NCBI GenBank assembly: GCA_034008185.1
Contig: CM067084.1
Coordinates: 1,755,385 to 1,819,384 of the forward strand
Direction: 5' to 3'
Source of the DNA: Gorsachius magnificus
Lineage: Eukaryota; Chordata; Aves; Pelecaniformes; Ardeidae
DNA length: 64,000 bases
The notes under the pieces were generated by a model that saw nothing but the letters and a program-made list of their open reading frames with translations, searched no databases and was not told the origin of the DNA. This document shows, in pieces, positions 50,301 to 56,583 of the stretch. Numbering within the stretch: the first letter of the stretch is position 1; every line of letters begins with the position of its first letter. Made by a program: the position numbers and the translations under genes.

Positions 50301-53300
50301 GATATAGATGTACTGCCTGATGCTGCCCGACAGACCTCACGTAATAAAAAAAAAAACCAAAACCATAATAGAAGATTAAAAAAACCCTATCCACCATCCT
50401 CCAGTCACAGAATCCCAGCATGGCCAGGGCTGGCAGGGACCTCCGGGGATCACCCAGTGGCACCCCCCTGCCCAAGCAGGCTCACCCAGAGCAGGGGGCA
50501 CAGGACAGCGGCCAGGCGGGGGTTGAAGATCTCCAGAGAAGGAGACTCCACAGCCCCCCTGGGCAGCCTGGGCCAGGGCTCGGGCACCCTCACAGTCAAC
50601 AAGTTCTTCCTCAGGTTCACCTGGAACCTCTCATGCTTCAGTTTGTCCTTTCATTCTTTTTCTGTGTAACCTCACCATCTTTCTCCCACCTCCCTGCCTT
50701 GCAGAATGACAACCCCCACGCTACGGACACATCTTGGTCCCCAAATGTACGGTGCCGAGCCTCAAAACAGCCTGATGGCCTCCAGCTGCTTCAGCTCTTT
50801 TCCTTTTCCTATTTTACTCAGTGTCCTGTAACGACCACTGAAACGCGAATGCTCGCGGTAGCGCATGAACTTGTCCATCCACGCCAGGCAAATCGATTAC
50901 GAGTGCCAACAAAACGAACAAGGAGCACCTAGTGACCCAAATCTTCGGGTTACCTTTTAAGAGCAATAAACCTTCCCTTTTCACAGCTCTATTTCTCATG
51001 CATTTACAGGGCTTTGTTGTGAAACCCTGCCTGCACCCAGGGTGGCTTTCCAAACCGGCCCTTTAGTGCGAGCCACGGCCCCACACCATGATGGGCCAAC
51101 GGGCAACAAGACCGCGCAAAGGAATATGACATCCCCGAGCCCTGGTCGGGGGGGATCTCACACCTACCATCAGAAATGTCACCAGGGGACAACTACAGCC
51201 CATTAATACCAGGGCCGTGCCGCAGACAGCTGAACTCACGTGCAGCAAGAACCAGGATGGGCAACTGAAGGTCCCCTTCTGGCAACGCCTTCTAACCAGT
51301 AGCTTTAAGGTTGTGGCTAGATATCTTCCGTGGCACGTACTGGCTATTTTTCTATTGACCAGAACAGCTCTGGAAGGGACAGGATCGTTTGCTCAACCCT
51401 TTTCATACAAACACACTTTCTGGACAGCTTCCACGCTCTGTCAAGCCTTTCTGGCCAGCTCTAGCTGGTAGGTCCTGCAGCAGGAGCCGCTCTGCAGCTT
51501 ACGGCAGGATCGGCTGTGCAAGATTAAGTCCTTTCAGGAAGATAGTGAACAATCCTGAACCATCCTACCCTATGCAAGATCGCTCTCAAGCAACCAGCCT
51601 GCAAGCCAGGAGGGCGGGCCACCCTCGGGAATTACACAGTGCTTAAGGCACTTAGGGGATACATGTGTCTTCAAAGGGAGAGAGTCACGTATCCAGCTTC
51701 ACCTAGCGCTCCTACCCAAGCCCTGTGAAAACACATAAACCCAGAAATCATTTGCCAGAGAAGAAGGAAAGTTCCCTTTTTCTCTACAGCCGCATCCCAG
51801 GGTAAGCTCCTCTGAACTAAGAGCGGAGGGCTCCAGACAACTGTCCCTCAAGAAACAGAAGTGCTTTGTGGTGGGTCACGGGAGACGCGGGGCATCTTTC
51901 TTCCCGTGGCTGATGTTCGTGGACTTAAGGAAAACAGAGCTTCCCAATATTCTAAGGTCTGACTCGTGAACAAACTTTAATTGTCATTAAAACCCCTTCC
52001 CAAAGACCTCTGCGTGGACTGAGGAAAGCATAATTTGCCGTAAAACGCAGAGGTGGGGGCTACAGGTGACAAAACGCAAGTGCTGAACTAACGATAAGAG
52101 GGAAGAGAAGCAATAAAGGGAGAAAAGGATGGCCAACAAGTTAGAAGTTAAAGAGTGAAAGGTGAAAAGTCTTTAAATAGGTTCTCCAAGTGCCTGAGAA
52201 GGAAAAGTGAAGAAAGATAAGGGGGTAAGGGGGTAGGTGGTCGAGTGGTTCATTAAATCGCAGGTAAAGAAGATTAAGGTAACCAAACAACAAGGGCTAA
52301 CTAGGAACACAGTCGGTGCCCTTCAGACTGGAAGGTGGGGAAAGAGCTTAGCCCAGGCACAATAAAGGAAAAGGAAAAGCCCCAGGTTAAGTGAGGGGGA
52401 TTGGGACTAGGGAAGGAGAAGCCCCGGACTGCTCTCCGGCCAGGTGAGCACCTAGGGGCACGTTTCGGGACCTCGCAGCACCCAGACGGCCATGAGGGGT
52501 CTATCCTTTAAGGCAAACCCAAGAAAAGGGTTTTTACTGTATAAAAAGATCAAAACTTTATAAGGCAAGAGGCTGAACAGCAGCCGGTAGATCACAAATC
52601 CAATCCCACGGCACTCTTGGTGGTGCTCAGAAATAATCTATATGTAATGTGTCAAGCAGATCAGAAAAACAGGCCAGGTTTCTTTGCGTGTTTGTTTTGA
52701 CCACGGCTTTGGCGTCGTGTTGTTTTTTTTTTTTTTATCAAACCAATAGCAGCACCAAAGAAACCGGCAGAGAACCCAACTCAGAAACTCCAAGCAGGCA
52801 ACCCCATCTGGCATTTAACACACACCTTGAACAACCTTCTCAAAAAGAAAAGGTCTTTAGGGTTTTTTGCCTATTTCAAATGAATTTCACCAGTAGCTCG
52901 CTAGGAGACAGTCAGAATTTCCCACCTTGTGGCAGTGGGGTCAGGCTCGAATCTGCTGTTGGGCGACAGAACGGCAGTAGTTCCGACACACCCGCAGCAG
53001 CTTTATTTGGGCACCGATCTCGGACAGCTCCGGCCAAGACGTTGCCGTTCTCTGCAAAGCGCTCACGAGCCCGTACGTCTGTTGGCTCTCGATAGGCAAA
53101 CTATCCAAACCAACCTGGCACTCCGTTTCTTGCTTTTAAAGGCACATTTAAACAAATCCTCCAATTCTCTCCCTTACCGAAGAAAGGTAATTTGAACCAC
53201 ACAGGCTCCTTTCTGTGGATTCCCCAAGCGATCCCGTAGCACGGGTATTACCCCGGTTGAATGTTAAAAAGGCATTTCCCACGGGGGTCCCTTCCCTTTC

Positions 53301-53583
53301 GGGGTAAAGGAAAACCAACCCACCTTGCAGTCTCCTTCCATTCCATCTCTTGCCCATCGACGGCCAGGAGTTCGTCCAGCTCCGTGAAGAGCTGCGGGGG
53401 CGCCGGGCTGTCATCTTCCTCCCCGAGGATGAAGCGGATGCGTTCGGCAGCGGGGGAGACTGCAGAGGTGAAAATACTGCGGTTAACGGCCTGCGAGATG
53501 ACCAGGGACGTGCGGCTCCTCTCCGTCCCCTTCTCCCCAAAGCCATTCAGCTGTTTCTCCAGGCTGCCTTTTCCATTTGACAT
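2072..53583 (-). CDS. SLC4A4: SLC4A4 (NBCe1), exons 1A to 11 of the NBCe1-A form, 3' part outside window
   Basis: Electrogenic Na+/HCO3- cotransporter of the SLC4 family, a plasma-membrane protein that moves sodium with bicarbonate/carbonate. The A form is the basolateral kidney proximal tubule form in mammals. Eleven exons were found by reading the minus strand: 53324-53583, 46836-46996, 43371-43550, 31691-31767, 25771-25928, 15717-15804, 14607-14761, 14028-14141, 12125-12299, 6889-7022, 2072-2343. All have GT donors and AG acceptors (the start exon has only a donor in this form), and codon phase carries through every junction to 591 residues without a stop. Residues 1-42 are A-specific, about 43-420 are the cytosolic domain, and from about 427 on membrane segments follow. 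Human disease residues R298, S427, T485, G486 and R510 correspond to R299, S428, T486, G487 and R511 here and are unchanged. The anion-selectivity Asp (human D555) is D556 and the stilbene-binding KKMIK motif is 559-563. Paralogues SLC4A5/7/8/10 fit less well. The identification is near certain. Confidence 0.98.
4591..4835. repeat. GC-rich minisatellite
   Basis: Imperfect tandem array of GGCTGGCCC, GGGTGGCCCC and TGTGGCTGCCC units. It contains few stop codons, which explains several long spurious open frames on both strands. Intron 10. Confidence 0.85.
6474..6647 (+). mobile_element. CR1 LINE 3' fragment
   Basis: About 170 bp matching the 3' end of the subfamily at 1-686 (GTTGCCCAGAGAGGGGGTGG ... 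GTGATTCTATGA). It lies only 240 bp downstream of the exon 10 donor, in intron 10. Confidence 0.88.
6889..7022 (-). CDS. SLC4A4: SLC4A4 exon 10: residues 457-501, membrane segments 2-3
   Basis: 134 bp. The acceptor is CTACCGTAG|GGCGTG and the donor AGCAA|GTAAGT. It encodes [40 protein letters not shown] and FNFSK. It contains the SLC4 core motif [11 protein letters not shown]. Thr486 and Gly487 match human T485 and G486, both disease sites, and are intact. Confidence 0.97.
7958..8021 (+). mobile_element. CR1 LINE 3' tail fragment
   Basis: Short remnant: AAGGTTGGACCAGATGACCC ... CCTTCCAACCT, ending in a degraded GATTCCATGAT tail. Confidence 0.75.
8769..8813. repeat. 21-bp tandem duplication
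   Basis: GCTTGTGAGGATGAGACAGGG followed by a near-copy with GAGGCAGGG. Intron 9. Confidence 0.75.
12125..12299 (-). CDS. SLC4A4: SLC4A4 exon 9: residues 398-456, first membrane segment
   Basis: 175 bp. The acceptor is CGTTTCAG|ATTCTG and the donor TGCAG|GTTAGC. It encodes [40 protein letters not shown] and [18 protein letters not shown]. The first transmembrane helix starts near residue 427. Ser428 matches human S427 (S427L causes renal tubular acidosis) and is intact. Confidence 0.97.
12300..14027 (-). other. SLC4A4: SLC4A4 intron 8
   Basis: One CR1 (12966-13338). A short direct repeat GGCCACGAAAAGCT occurs twice near 13439-13474. Otherwise nothing seen. Confidence 0.85.
12966..13338 (-). 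mobile_element. CR1 LINE 3' fragment
   Basis: Starts on the plus strand with the reversed tail CATAGAATCATAGAATGG. About 370 bp are highly similar to the copies at 24090 and 56033. Intron 8. Confidence 0.9.
14028..14141 (-). CDS. SLC4A4: SLC4A4 exon 8: residues 360-398, Gly/His-rich linker
   Basis: 114 bp. The acceptor is TTGCCTAG|GAAAAAC and the donor GGCAG|GTCGGT. It encodes [20 protein letters not shown] then [17 protein letters not shown]. This is the flexible linker between the cytosolic domain and the first membrane segment. The donor GTCGGT lacks the usual A at +3 and is the weakest splice site of the eleven exons. Confidence 0.95.
14142..15716 (-). other. SLC4A4: SLC4A4 introns 7 (14142-14606) and 6 (14762-15716)
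   Basis: Two short introns without CR1. Intron 6 has a poly-A run near 15047. Nothing else is seen. Confidence 0.85.
14607..14761 (-). CDS. SLC4A4: SLC4A4 exon 7: residues 309-360, end of folded cytosolic domain
   Basis: 155 bp. The acceptor is CCTTGCAG|GTATTC and the donor AAAAG|GTAGCA. It encodes [40 protein letters not shown] and [12 protein letters not shown]. The only clear change from the human stretch is DRQD for DRHD. Arg360 is split with exon 8. Confidence 0.97.
15717..15804 (-). CDS. SLC4A4: SLC4A4 exon 6: residues 279-308, contains the R298-equivalent
   Basis: 88 bp. The acceptor is TTTTGTCAG|ATTTC and the donor GATGAG|GTAGGT. It encodes [20 protein letters not shown] followed by AIATLMSDE. 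Arg299 (in HEIGR) corresponds to human NBCe1-A R298, where R298S causes proximal renal tubular acidosis. It is conserved. The exon ends on a complete codon. Confidence 0.97.
18515..18573 (+). mobile_element. CR1 LINE 3' tail fragment
   Basis: GGATGGACTTGATGATCTTA ... AACGATTCTGTGATTCTAT, the terminal about 60 bp of a CR1 element. A pyrimidine-rich stretch at about 18230-18310 may be an older reversed CR1 piece but is too degraded to claim. Confidence 0.75.
20336..20405. repeat. 36-bp tandem repeat, about two units
   Basis: GGCATCCAGCATTCCCGA ... GGGCTGATGAA occurs at 20336 and again at 20372 with a few changes. Intron 5. Confidence 0.85.
21744..22080 (-). mobile_element. CR1 LINE 3' fragment (subfamily C)
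   Basis: Begins TCACAGAATCCCAGCACGGC on the plus strand. The minus strand reads [30 protein letters not shown]. It shares this reading with 40545, 44238 and 50405. Confidence 0.88.
23427..23735 (-). mobile_element. CR1 LINE 3' fragment (subfamily B) with extended tail repeats
   Basis: Starts with several degenerate tail units (AGAATCACGGAATCATTTAG, ATTCTATCATTTAGATTC, then AGAATCATAGAATTG) and continues into the body shared with 37053, 41087 and 48438. Confidence 0.85.
24090..24892 (+). mobile_element. CR1 LINE, about 800 bp, 5'-truncated
   Basis: Ends ATTCTATGATT. It includes the conserved reverse-transcriptase-end block ([20 protein letters not shown]). An internal 21-bp tandem duplication (GCTACTAAAATGCT...GAGGG) lies at about 24424-24468. 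Intron 5. Confidence 0.92.
25771..25928 (-). CDS. SLC4A4: SLC4A4 exon 5: residues 227-279, cytosolic domain core
   Basis: 158 bp. The acceptor is GATGCAG|CTGAAG and the donor ACACG|GTAAGA. It encodes [20 protein letters not shown], then [20 protein letters not shown] and ends TEVPVPTR, with Arg279 split across the junction. This is the conserved heart of the SLC4 cytosolic domain. LESP replaces human LDTP. Confidence 0.97.
26777..26800. repeat. Poly-C run (24 C)
   Basis: Uninterrupted run of 24 C in a GC-rich stretch of intron 4. The exact length is likely unreliable in assembly. Confidence 0.9.
28742..28800 (-). mobile_element. Degraded CR1 LINE fragment
   Basis: GATATCTGTATGTATTGATG, AGGTCCCCTCTCACTCAGTC and so on resemble the equivalent reversed CR1 stretch at 44560-44610. 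Short and diverged. Confidence 0.5.
31466..31511. repeat. 16-bp tandem repeat, three units
   Basis: GCAAGACCTCAACCTT repeated from 31466, 31482 and 31498, in intron 4 about 180 bp past the exon 4 donor. Confidence 0.85.
31691..31767 (-). CDS. SLC4A4: SLC4A4 exon 4: residues 201-226, Ser/Thr-rich linker
   Basis: 77 bp. The acceptor is TTCTTGCAG|GCAGCC and the donor CCAG|GTAAGC. It encodes [10 protein letters not shown] and [13 protein letters not shown], ending on a complete codon. One residue differs from the human stretch (TSTS for TSSS). It joins exon 3 with one carried base, so any cassette inserted between exons 3 and 4 must be phase 1 on both sides. Confidence 0.97.
32683..32695. repeat. 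Poly-G run (13 G)
   Basis: Homopolymer run in intron 3, flanked by an AT-rich stretch. Confidence 0.8.
34757..34945 (-). mobile_element. CR1 LINE 3' fragment (subfamily B)
   Basis: Begins TCATAGAATAATAGAATCG. About 190 bp are shared with 23427 and 37053. Confidence 0.87.
36726..36785 (-). other. Candidate cassette exon in SLC4A4 intron 3
   Basis: 60 bp between a plausible acceptor (GTGCCCTGCCTAG|CG) and a full-consensus GTAAGT donor. Its phase is 1 at both ends, so it would insert 20 residues between exons 3 and 4 without a frameshift, reading [18 protein letters not shown] before the exon 4 Ser-Pro. Third codon positions are mostly G or C, as in coding sequence. An alternative acceptor (CACAAG|CACG, start 36821) is also phase 1 and would give 96 bp. 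I do not recognise this peptide in known NBCe1 forms. Expression cannot be judged from sequence. Confidence 0.35.
37053..37535 (-). mobile_element. CR1 LINE 3' part (subfamily B)
   Basis: The minus strand still shows a long near-intact reading with blocks such as [20 protein letters not shown] and [20 protein letters not shown], the 3' end of the CR1 ORF. It lies 270 bp upstream (transcript sense) of the candidate cassette exon. Confidence 0.92.
40545..40720 (-). mobile_element. CR1 LINE 3' fragment (subfamily C)
   Basis: Begins CCCAGAATCCCAGCACGGCC. It is very similar to 21744-21915 and cut off after GGGCAGCCTGGGCCAG. Confidence 0.87.
41087..41505 (-). mobile_element. CR1 LINE 3' part (subfamily B)
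   Basis: Begins TATAGAATCATAGAATTG. The body is shared with 37053 but has a deletion around 41355-41370, where the Leu/Arg-rich block is shortened. Confidence 0.9.
42500..42547 (+). mobile_element. CR1 LINE 3' tail fragment
   Basis: TTGGACTTGATGGTGTCGGA ... CAACCTTGATGATTCTATGG, the terminal 48 bp only. Confidence 0.75.
43371..43550 (-). CDS. SLC4A4: SLC4A4 exon 3: cytosolic domain, residues 141-201, with alternative donor
   Basis: 180 bp. The acceptor is CCTGCTGCAG|AAATG after a clean pyrimidine tract, and the main donor is AATG|GTAATG. It encodes [20 protein letters not shown] and ends [13 protein letters not shown], which is highly conserved (human has DHQ and KPEL). An internal GTAGGA donor after 43398 would shorten the exon by exactly 27 bp and remove RMFTNPDNG, as in the mammalian D/E variants. 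A 26-bp tandem repeat starts 32 bp upstream of the acceptor, over the likely branch point. Confidence 0.97.
43398..43403 (-). promoter_or_regulatory. SLC4A4: Alternative 5' splice site in exon 3 (NBCe1-D/E type)
   Basis: Minus strand AGTGCAA|GTAGGATG. Using this donor ends the exon at 43398 and splices A to GC of exon 4, making Ser and deleting exactly nine residues (RMFTNPDNG). This is the same deletion known from mammalian NBCe1-D and -E. Confidence 0.65.
43582..43652. repeat. 26-bp tandem repeat next to the exon 3 acceptor
   Basis: AGGACAATTAATCACAAAGC followed by ACAAAT, starting at 43582, 43608 and 43634 (2.7 units, third with one change). In transcript sense each unit carries GTGATTAATTG, a good branch-point-like motif (TTAAT). 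The nearest copy is about 45 nt before the acceptor, just ahead of the pyrimidine tract. Confidence 0.9.
44238..44850 (-). mobile_element. CR1 LINE, about 610 bp, near-intact 3' ORF end
   Basis: Begins TATCACAGAATCCCAGAACG. The minus strand is open through [40 protein letters not shown] and [20 protein letters not shown], one of the least decayed CR1 readings here. Intron 2. Confidence 0.93.
45191..45293. repeat. 21-bp tandem repeat, five units
   Basis: TCACTAGGGGGAAAAGCCAA(G) starting exactly at 45191, 45212, 45233, 45254 and 45275. The later units differ by one to three bases. Intron 2. Confidence 0.93.
46836..46996 (-). CDS. SLC4A4: SLC4A4 exon 2: cytosolic domain, residues 87-141
   Basis: 161 bp. 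The acceptor is CCCACAG|GTGG and the donor GGTGG|GTAAGT. It encodes [20 protein letters not shown] and continues through [10 protein letters not shown] to SSLPQVV. It enters with one base completing Arg87 (AG+G) and leaves one base of Glu141. It differs from the human protein at a few places (CIEKG for CMEKG, LDMEA for LDREA, QVVE for QLVE). This is part of the band-3-type cytosolic N-terminal domain. Confidence 0.97.
47420..47515. repeat. 24-bp tandem repeat, four units
   Basis: TCAAGTCGATGGGAAGGGAG + AAAG starting at 47420, 47444, 47468 and 47492, almost identical units. Being a multiple of three it reads as a peptide repeat in every frame, but it lies in intron 1. Confidence 0.93.
47604..47629. 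repeat. Poly-A/poly-G run
   Basis: 10 A followed by 16 G, then CGGGGGGCGG, in intron 1. Confidence 0.9.
48438..48895 (-). mobile_element. CR1 LINE with an internal deletion
   Basis: 48438-48627 is the 3' end (tail TCATAGAATCACAGGATC). 48628-48895 is a more 5' part of the CR1 reverse transcriptase ([28 protein letters not shown]). The middle ORF portion present in other copies is missing, so the join at about 48627 is a deletion junction. Confidence 0.85.
49817..49885 (-). mobile_element. CR1 LINE 3' tail fragment
   Basis: TCATAGAATGATAGAATG ... GGGTTGGAAGGGACCCCTAG, ending about CATTTGGTCCAACCC. Confidence 0.82.
50405..50650 (-). mobile_element. CR1 LINE 3' fragment (subfamily C)
   Basis: Begins TCACAGAATCCCAGCATGGC and matches 21744-21990 closely. 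Confidence 0.88.
52080..52420. repeat. Purine-rich tract
   Basis: The plus strand is strongly A/G-biased for over 300 bp (GAAGAGAAGCAATAAAGGG, GGGGGTAAGGGGGTAGG). It has no gene-like frame. It is about 900 bp downstream of exon 1A in the first intron. Confidence 0.6.
53324..53583 (-). CDS. SLC4A4: SLC4A4 exon 1A: start codon and NBCe1-A-specific N-terminus
   Basis: First coding exon of the A transcript, residues 1-86 plus two bases of Arg87. It starts at ATG 53583-53581 ([10 protein letters not shown]...). The frame stays open upstream to about 53655, but no in-frame ATG occurs there, so this ATG is the natural start. The base at -3 is A, which suits translation initiation. Residues 1-42 form the variable A-specific tip, which shares the ending SIFTSAV with mammals but is otherwise diverged and one residue longer. 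From [16 protein letters not shown] (43 on) it is common to all NBCe1 forms and matches mammals nearly perfectly through EMEWKETAR. The donor is AAG|GTGGGT at 53323. An internal splice acceptor CTGCAG|TCTCCC (exon start 53459) serves the B/C forms. The exon's 5' end (UTR) cannot be fixed from sequence. Confidence 0.96.
53459..53464 (-). promoter_or_regulatory. SLC4A4: 3' splice site for NBCe1-B/C, embedded in the NBCe1-A coding sequence
   Basis: On the minus strand TTTTCACCTCTGCAG precedes TCTCCC (Ser43-Pro44). The phase is 1, so an upstream exon ending in A would give Ile (A+TC), fitting the mammalian B-form reading ...LIS-PAAER. In the A form the same bases read G+TC, Val42. The site therefore joins the B/C exons to the shared exon while the A form reads straight through it. 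Confidence 0.85.
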
Positions 53584-53720
53584 CCTATCGCTGCGGACGG
53601 AGGGGCGCGAGCGAGGGGACGTCTGGCTCCCTCTCTCCCCTTCCTTGCCTCTCACTTCGCTTCTTAAAAGTTCAAGCTGGGAGTAAAGTTCAGGAAAACC
53701 TGCCTCTTCCTACAGTCCTT
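53584..53720 (-). promoter_or_regulatory. SLC4A4: Probable 5' UTR and proximal promoter of the NBCe1-A transcript
   Basis: Mammalian NBCe1-A starts from an internal promoter just upstream of this exon. Here the stretch before the ATG is CpG-containing (GCGCGAGCG), with a weak TATA-like TTTTAAGA about 80 bp upstream (53663-53670) and two TGAACTTT copies (53667-53674 and 53685-53692, 18 bp apart). No cap site can be read from sequence, so this is inference from gene structure. Confidence 0.4.
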
Positions 53721-54925
53721 AACTATGCTACAGCAATTTGCAGCCCTTGTAAAAAATGCACTATCAAGCTCAAAACCAATATGCTCTATGGTGCGTGCCC
53801 AAGGACCTTTCGTACTCTGATCAGCTGAGATCCTTCGCCCCCTTTTTTATATGACGTAAAACCAGTTTGAGCCAAACCATTTTGGGGCTTGCTGCGGCAG
53901 CATCCCGTAGCTGGATTTCCCCTCCCTGCCGACGAGGCCGGGGCTCCCATTGGCCTGCAAGGCTGGAACCTCCCCAGCCCCGCTGCTGGGAATCACGGGA
54001 ATATTTAACAGAAAGGTTGTCTCATCTATACATGAAGAATGCGACCCGATGCATTTAGTCAAGCACCAATGCACTGCAAAAAAACAACTGGTCCCATCGG
54101 GACACAACCGCCCATTTAGGTAAAAGAAACTCTGTTCAAGACGTGCTCTTTGGAGAGCGCAAGCAAAGCTCGTTTGCATTATTAGCTCGACAAAAAAGGA
54201 GCAGAAACACTTTCCTGGTTAAAAAACACGCGTGATTCAAAATTAAAACCCAAGACCGTCACTGTCCGCATCCCAAGACCTAAGGGCATCTCCCAAAGGC
54301 AAGTGGAGCTCACGCCATGGGAGCACCTTGCTGGAGGACTTCTTGGGGTCTGCAGGTTTTGTCTGGTCGTTATCCCCTTACGCCGAAGGTGGGACCATGC
54401 GAAATGTCAAGGCAGCCTTCCCTTCTGCTGGATGTTTATTAGCATTAGAGTTAAACAGCAGACTATGAACTTTGAACGGTTCTGCTAAAAACTCCGTTCT
54501 TTTCAAAAGATCAGCTGGCTGGCTGTTGCAAAATAATTAATTACTCCAGGTGTCCAAGCGCCCATGATTCTTCCAGGGTAAACAAAGTCTCAATTTGTAA
54601 TGTGAAAAGAAGAACCCCTAAGAAATATGCCCTTTTCTCCCCCCCCTTCTTTTTTTTTTTTTAAAGAAACTTTCATAGCTTTCTTCTTAAATTATTCAGC
54701 AAAGACTGACGCAAACTGATTTCTTCATCCGTTAGGGCGATGATGCTTTCATGATATAAACGAGATTTCTACTGAAAGTACCTCTGCAGTCACAGATGCC
54801 CTTGCGTTTACGCCCTTCCGCGGGCACCCAAGCGCATCGCCCGGCGCCGGCCCTGCCGCTCAGGCCGAGGGGACGCCACCGCACAGAGCCACACTGCTGG
54901 CAACCCCTGCCGCGCTCGGGCCAGG

Positions 54926-54990
54926 GTCACAGAATCGTGCAAGGTTGGAAAAGACCTTTGAGATCATCGAGTCCAACTGCTGAATGGCAT
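54926..54990 (-). mobile_element. CR1 LINE 3' tail fragment
   Basis: GTCACAGAATCGTGCAAGG ... AGATCATCGAGTCCAACTGC, a typical reversed CR1 terminus. It may continue in degraded form to about 55070. Confidence 0.7.
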
Positions 54991-55332
54991 GGAGAGCAGA
55001 GGCCGTCAGGCAGCCTTGCACCTACCACTCTTCTGGCTTTAAATGTTTGTAGGGGAGCCACGCGTCCCCTCTTTAGCATCCCAGCCCAGCGCCAGAGAGG
55101 GCAACCTCAGAACACGCTACAGCAGCCTTCCAACACAGACCAGCCAGGCTGGGCCTCGGCCACTCTGCGTTACCCATCATCCAGTACAATTCCCAAAGGC
55201 TTTCCTTCCCATTTCCCACCAGCCCTTCCTTTGAGAAAATCCATTGCTCCCCACAAAACCAAAAGCTTTCCTTTGATACGCTCCTAAGAGGACAGAAAAA
55301 CATTGCTAAGCTGAATTTACAGAGGTGGTAAA

Positions 55333-55419
55333 ATGTGGTGGGATGGCAGGGTTAGGTTAACGGTTGGACTTGATCATCTTAAAGGTCTTTTCCAACCTGA
55401 ATGATTCTTTGATTCTAGG
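55333..55419 (+). mobile_element. CR1 LINE 3' tail fragment
   Basis: TGGTGGGATGGCAGGGTTAG ... GAATGATTCTTTGATTCTA, nearly the same end as the element at 1097-1881. Confidence 0.82.
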
Positions 55420-56032
55420 TTTAGTTATAGAAAAATGCCCATTACCCCTCTTGGCAATCAGCACTCTGACATAACCATGAGTTCCTGCAGAATTTCTCCT
55501 TTTTCTCAGCTGTATTTCTCAGAAGATGCAAGGTGCATAGCGAGTATTTGCTCATTTGACTTGGATGTTAACAGATGCGCTTTGCAGAACGGTTCCAAAA
55601 TACATCTGAAAACACGCAACCTTACGTGTGAAAATTTTCCTTGCAAGTATAAAAGCCATTTGGACTAAAAATCTGCACCTAAAACACGGTTAGAACAAAC
55701 ACTGGGATAAATAATTAAGATTATCCTATTCTAAAAGCGCAATTAGACACAGCACTGCATACAGTCAGCCCCAACCCATCGCTGGCGCCAGAAGGTTGAG
55801 CTGAACCCGATGTGCCCGAGCATCTGCAGGCAGGGTTCAATTTCTCGCACGTGCTTCAGGGCAGACACCTCTCGCTAGGTGTACGTAGGACAAAATACCT
55901 CCTCAAAGATTCAGCCAAAGATTCAGCCAAGGCCTGTAAACACAGAGAATTAAAAGGCGATGCCCAGCCAAAAGAACATGCAACAGCTTATCGCATGAGC
56001 CCACAGACTTCCACGATCTACTGTCCCATCTG

Positions 56033-56583
56033 ATCATAGAATCATAGAATCATGGAAAGGTTTGGGTGGGAAGGGACCCCCAGAGCCCACCCAGCCCAAC
56101 CCCCCTGCAGGAGCAGGGACACCTTGAACCACATCAGGTTGCTCACAGCCCCGGCCAACCTGGCCTGGAATGTTCCCAGGGATGGGGCCTCCACCCCCTC
56201 TCTGGGCAACCCCTGCCAGGGTTTCACCACCCTCATTGTAAAGAATTCCTTCCTTCTTTCCCCCAGTCTAAACCTACCCTGGTTTAGTTTAAAGCCATCC
56301 CCCCTTGTCCTGTCCCAGCTGGCCCTACTAAAAAGCTTGTCCCCCCCTTTCCTCTGGGCCCCCTTGAAGCCCTGAGCGGCCGCACTCAGCTCTGCCCGCA
56401 GCCTCCTCTGCTCCAGGCTGAGCACCCCCAACTCTCCCAGCCTGGCCTCAGAGCAGAGGGGCTCCAGCCCTCGCAGCATTTTAGTAGCCCTCCCCTGGCC
56501 CCGCTCCAACAGGTCCATGTCCTCCTGGTGCTGAGGGCTCCCGAGCTGGACGCGGGGCTCCAGGGGAGGTCTCCCCAGAGCAG
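56033..56583 (-). mobile_element. CR1 LINE 3' part (subfamily A)
   Basis: Begins with two tail units (TCATAGAATCATAGAATC). The minus strand reads [20 protein letters not shown] through [14 protein letters not shown] with few breaks, nearly the same as 1-686 and 24090-24892. Confidence 0.93.

Larger units (their letters stand above)
46997..53323 (-). other. SLC4A4: SLC4A4 intron 1 (A form)
   Basis: 24-bp repeat, poly-A/G run, CR1 copies at 48438, 49817 and 50405, and the purine tract at 52080. No exon seen. Confidence 0.85.

Noticed and set aside
53584..53655. N-terminal extension of NBCe1-A by 24 residues upstream of the ATG
   Set aside because: The extended frame would have to begin at GTG. 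No in-frame ATG exists there, and the mammalian protein starts at the equivalent of the chosen ATG.
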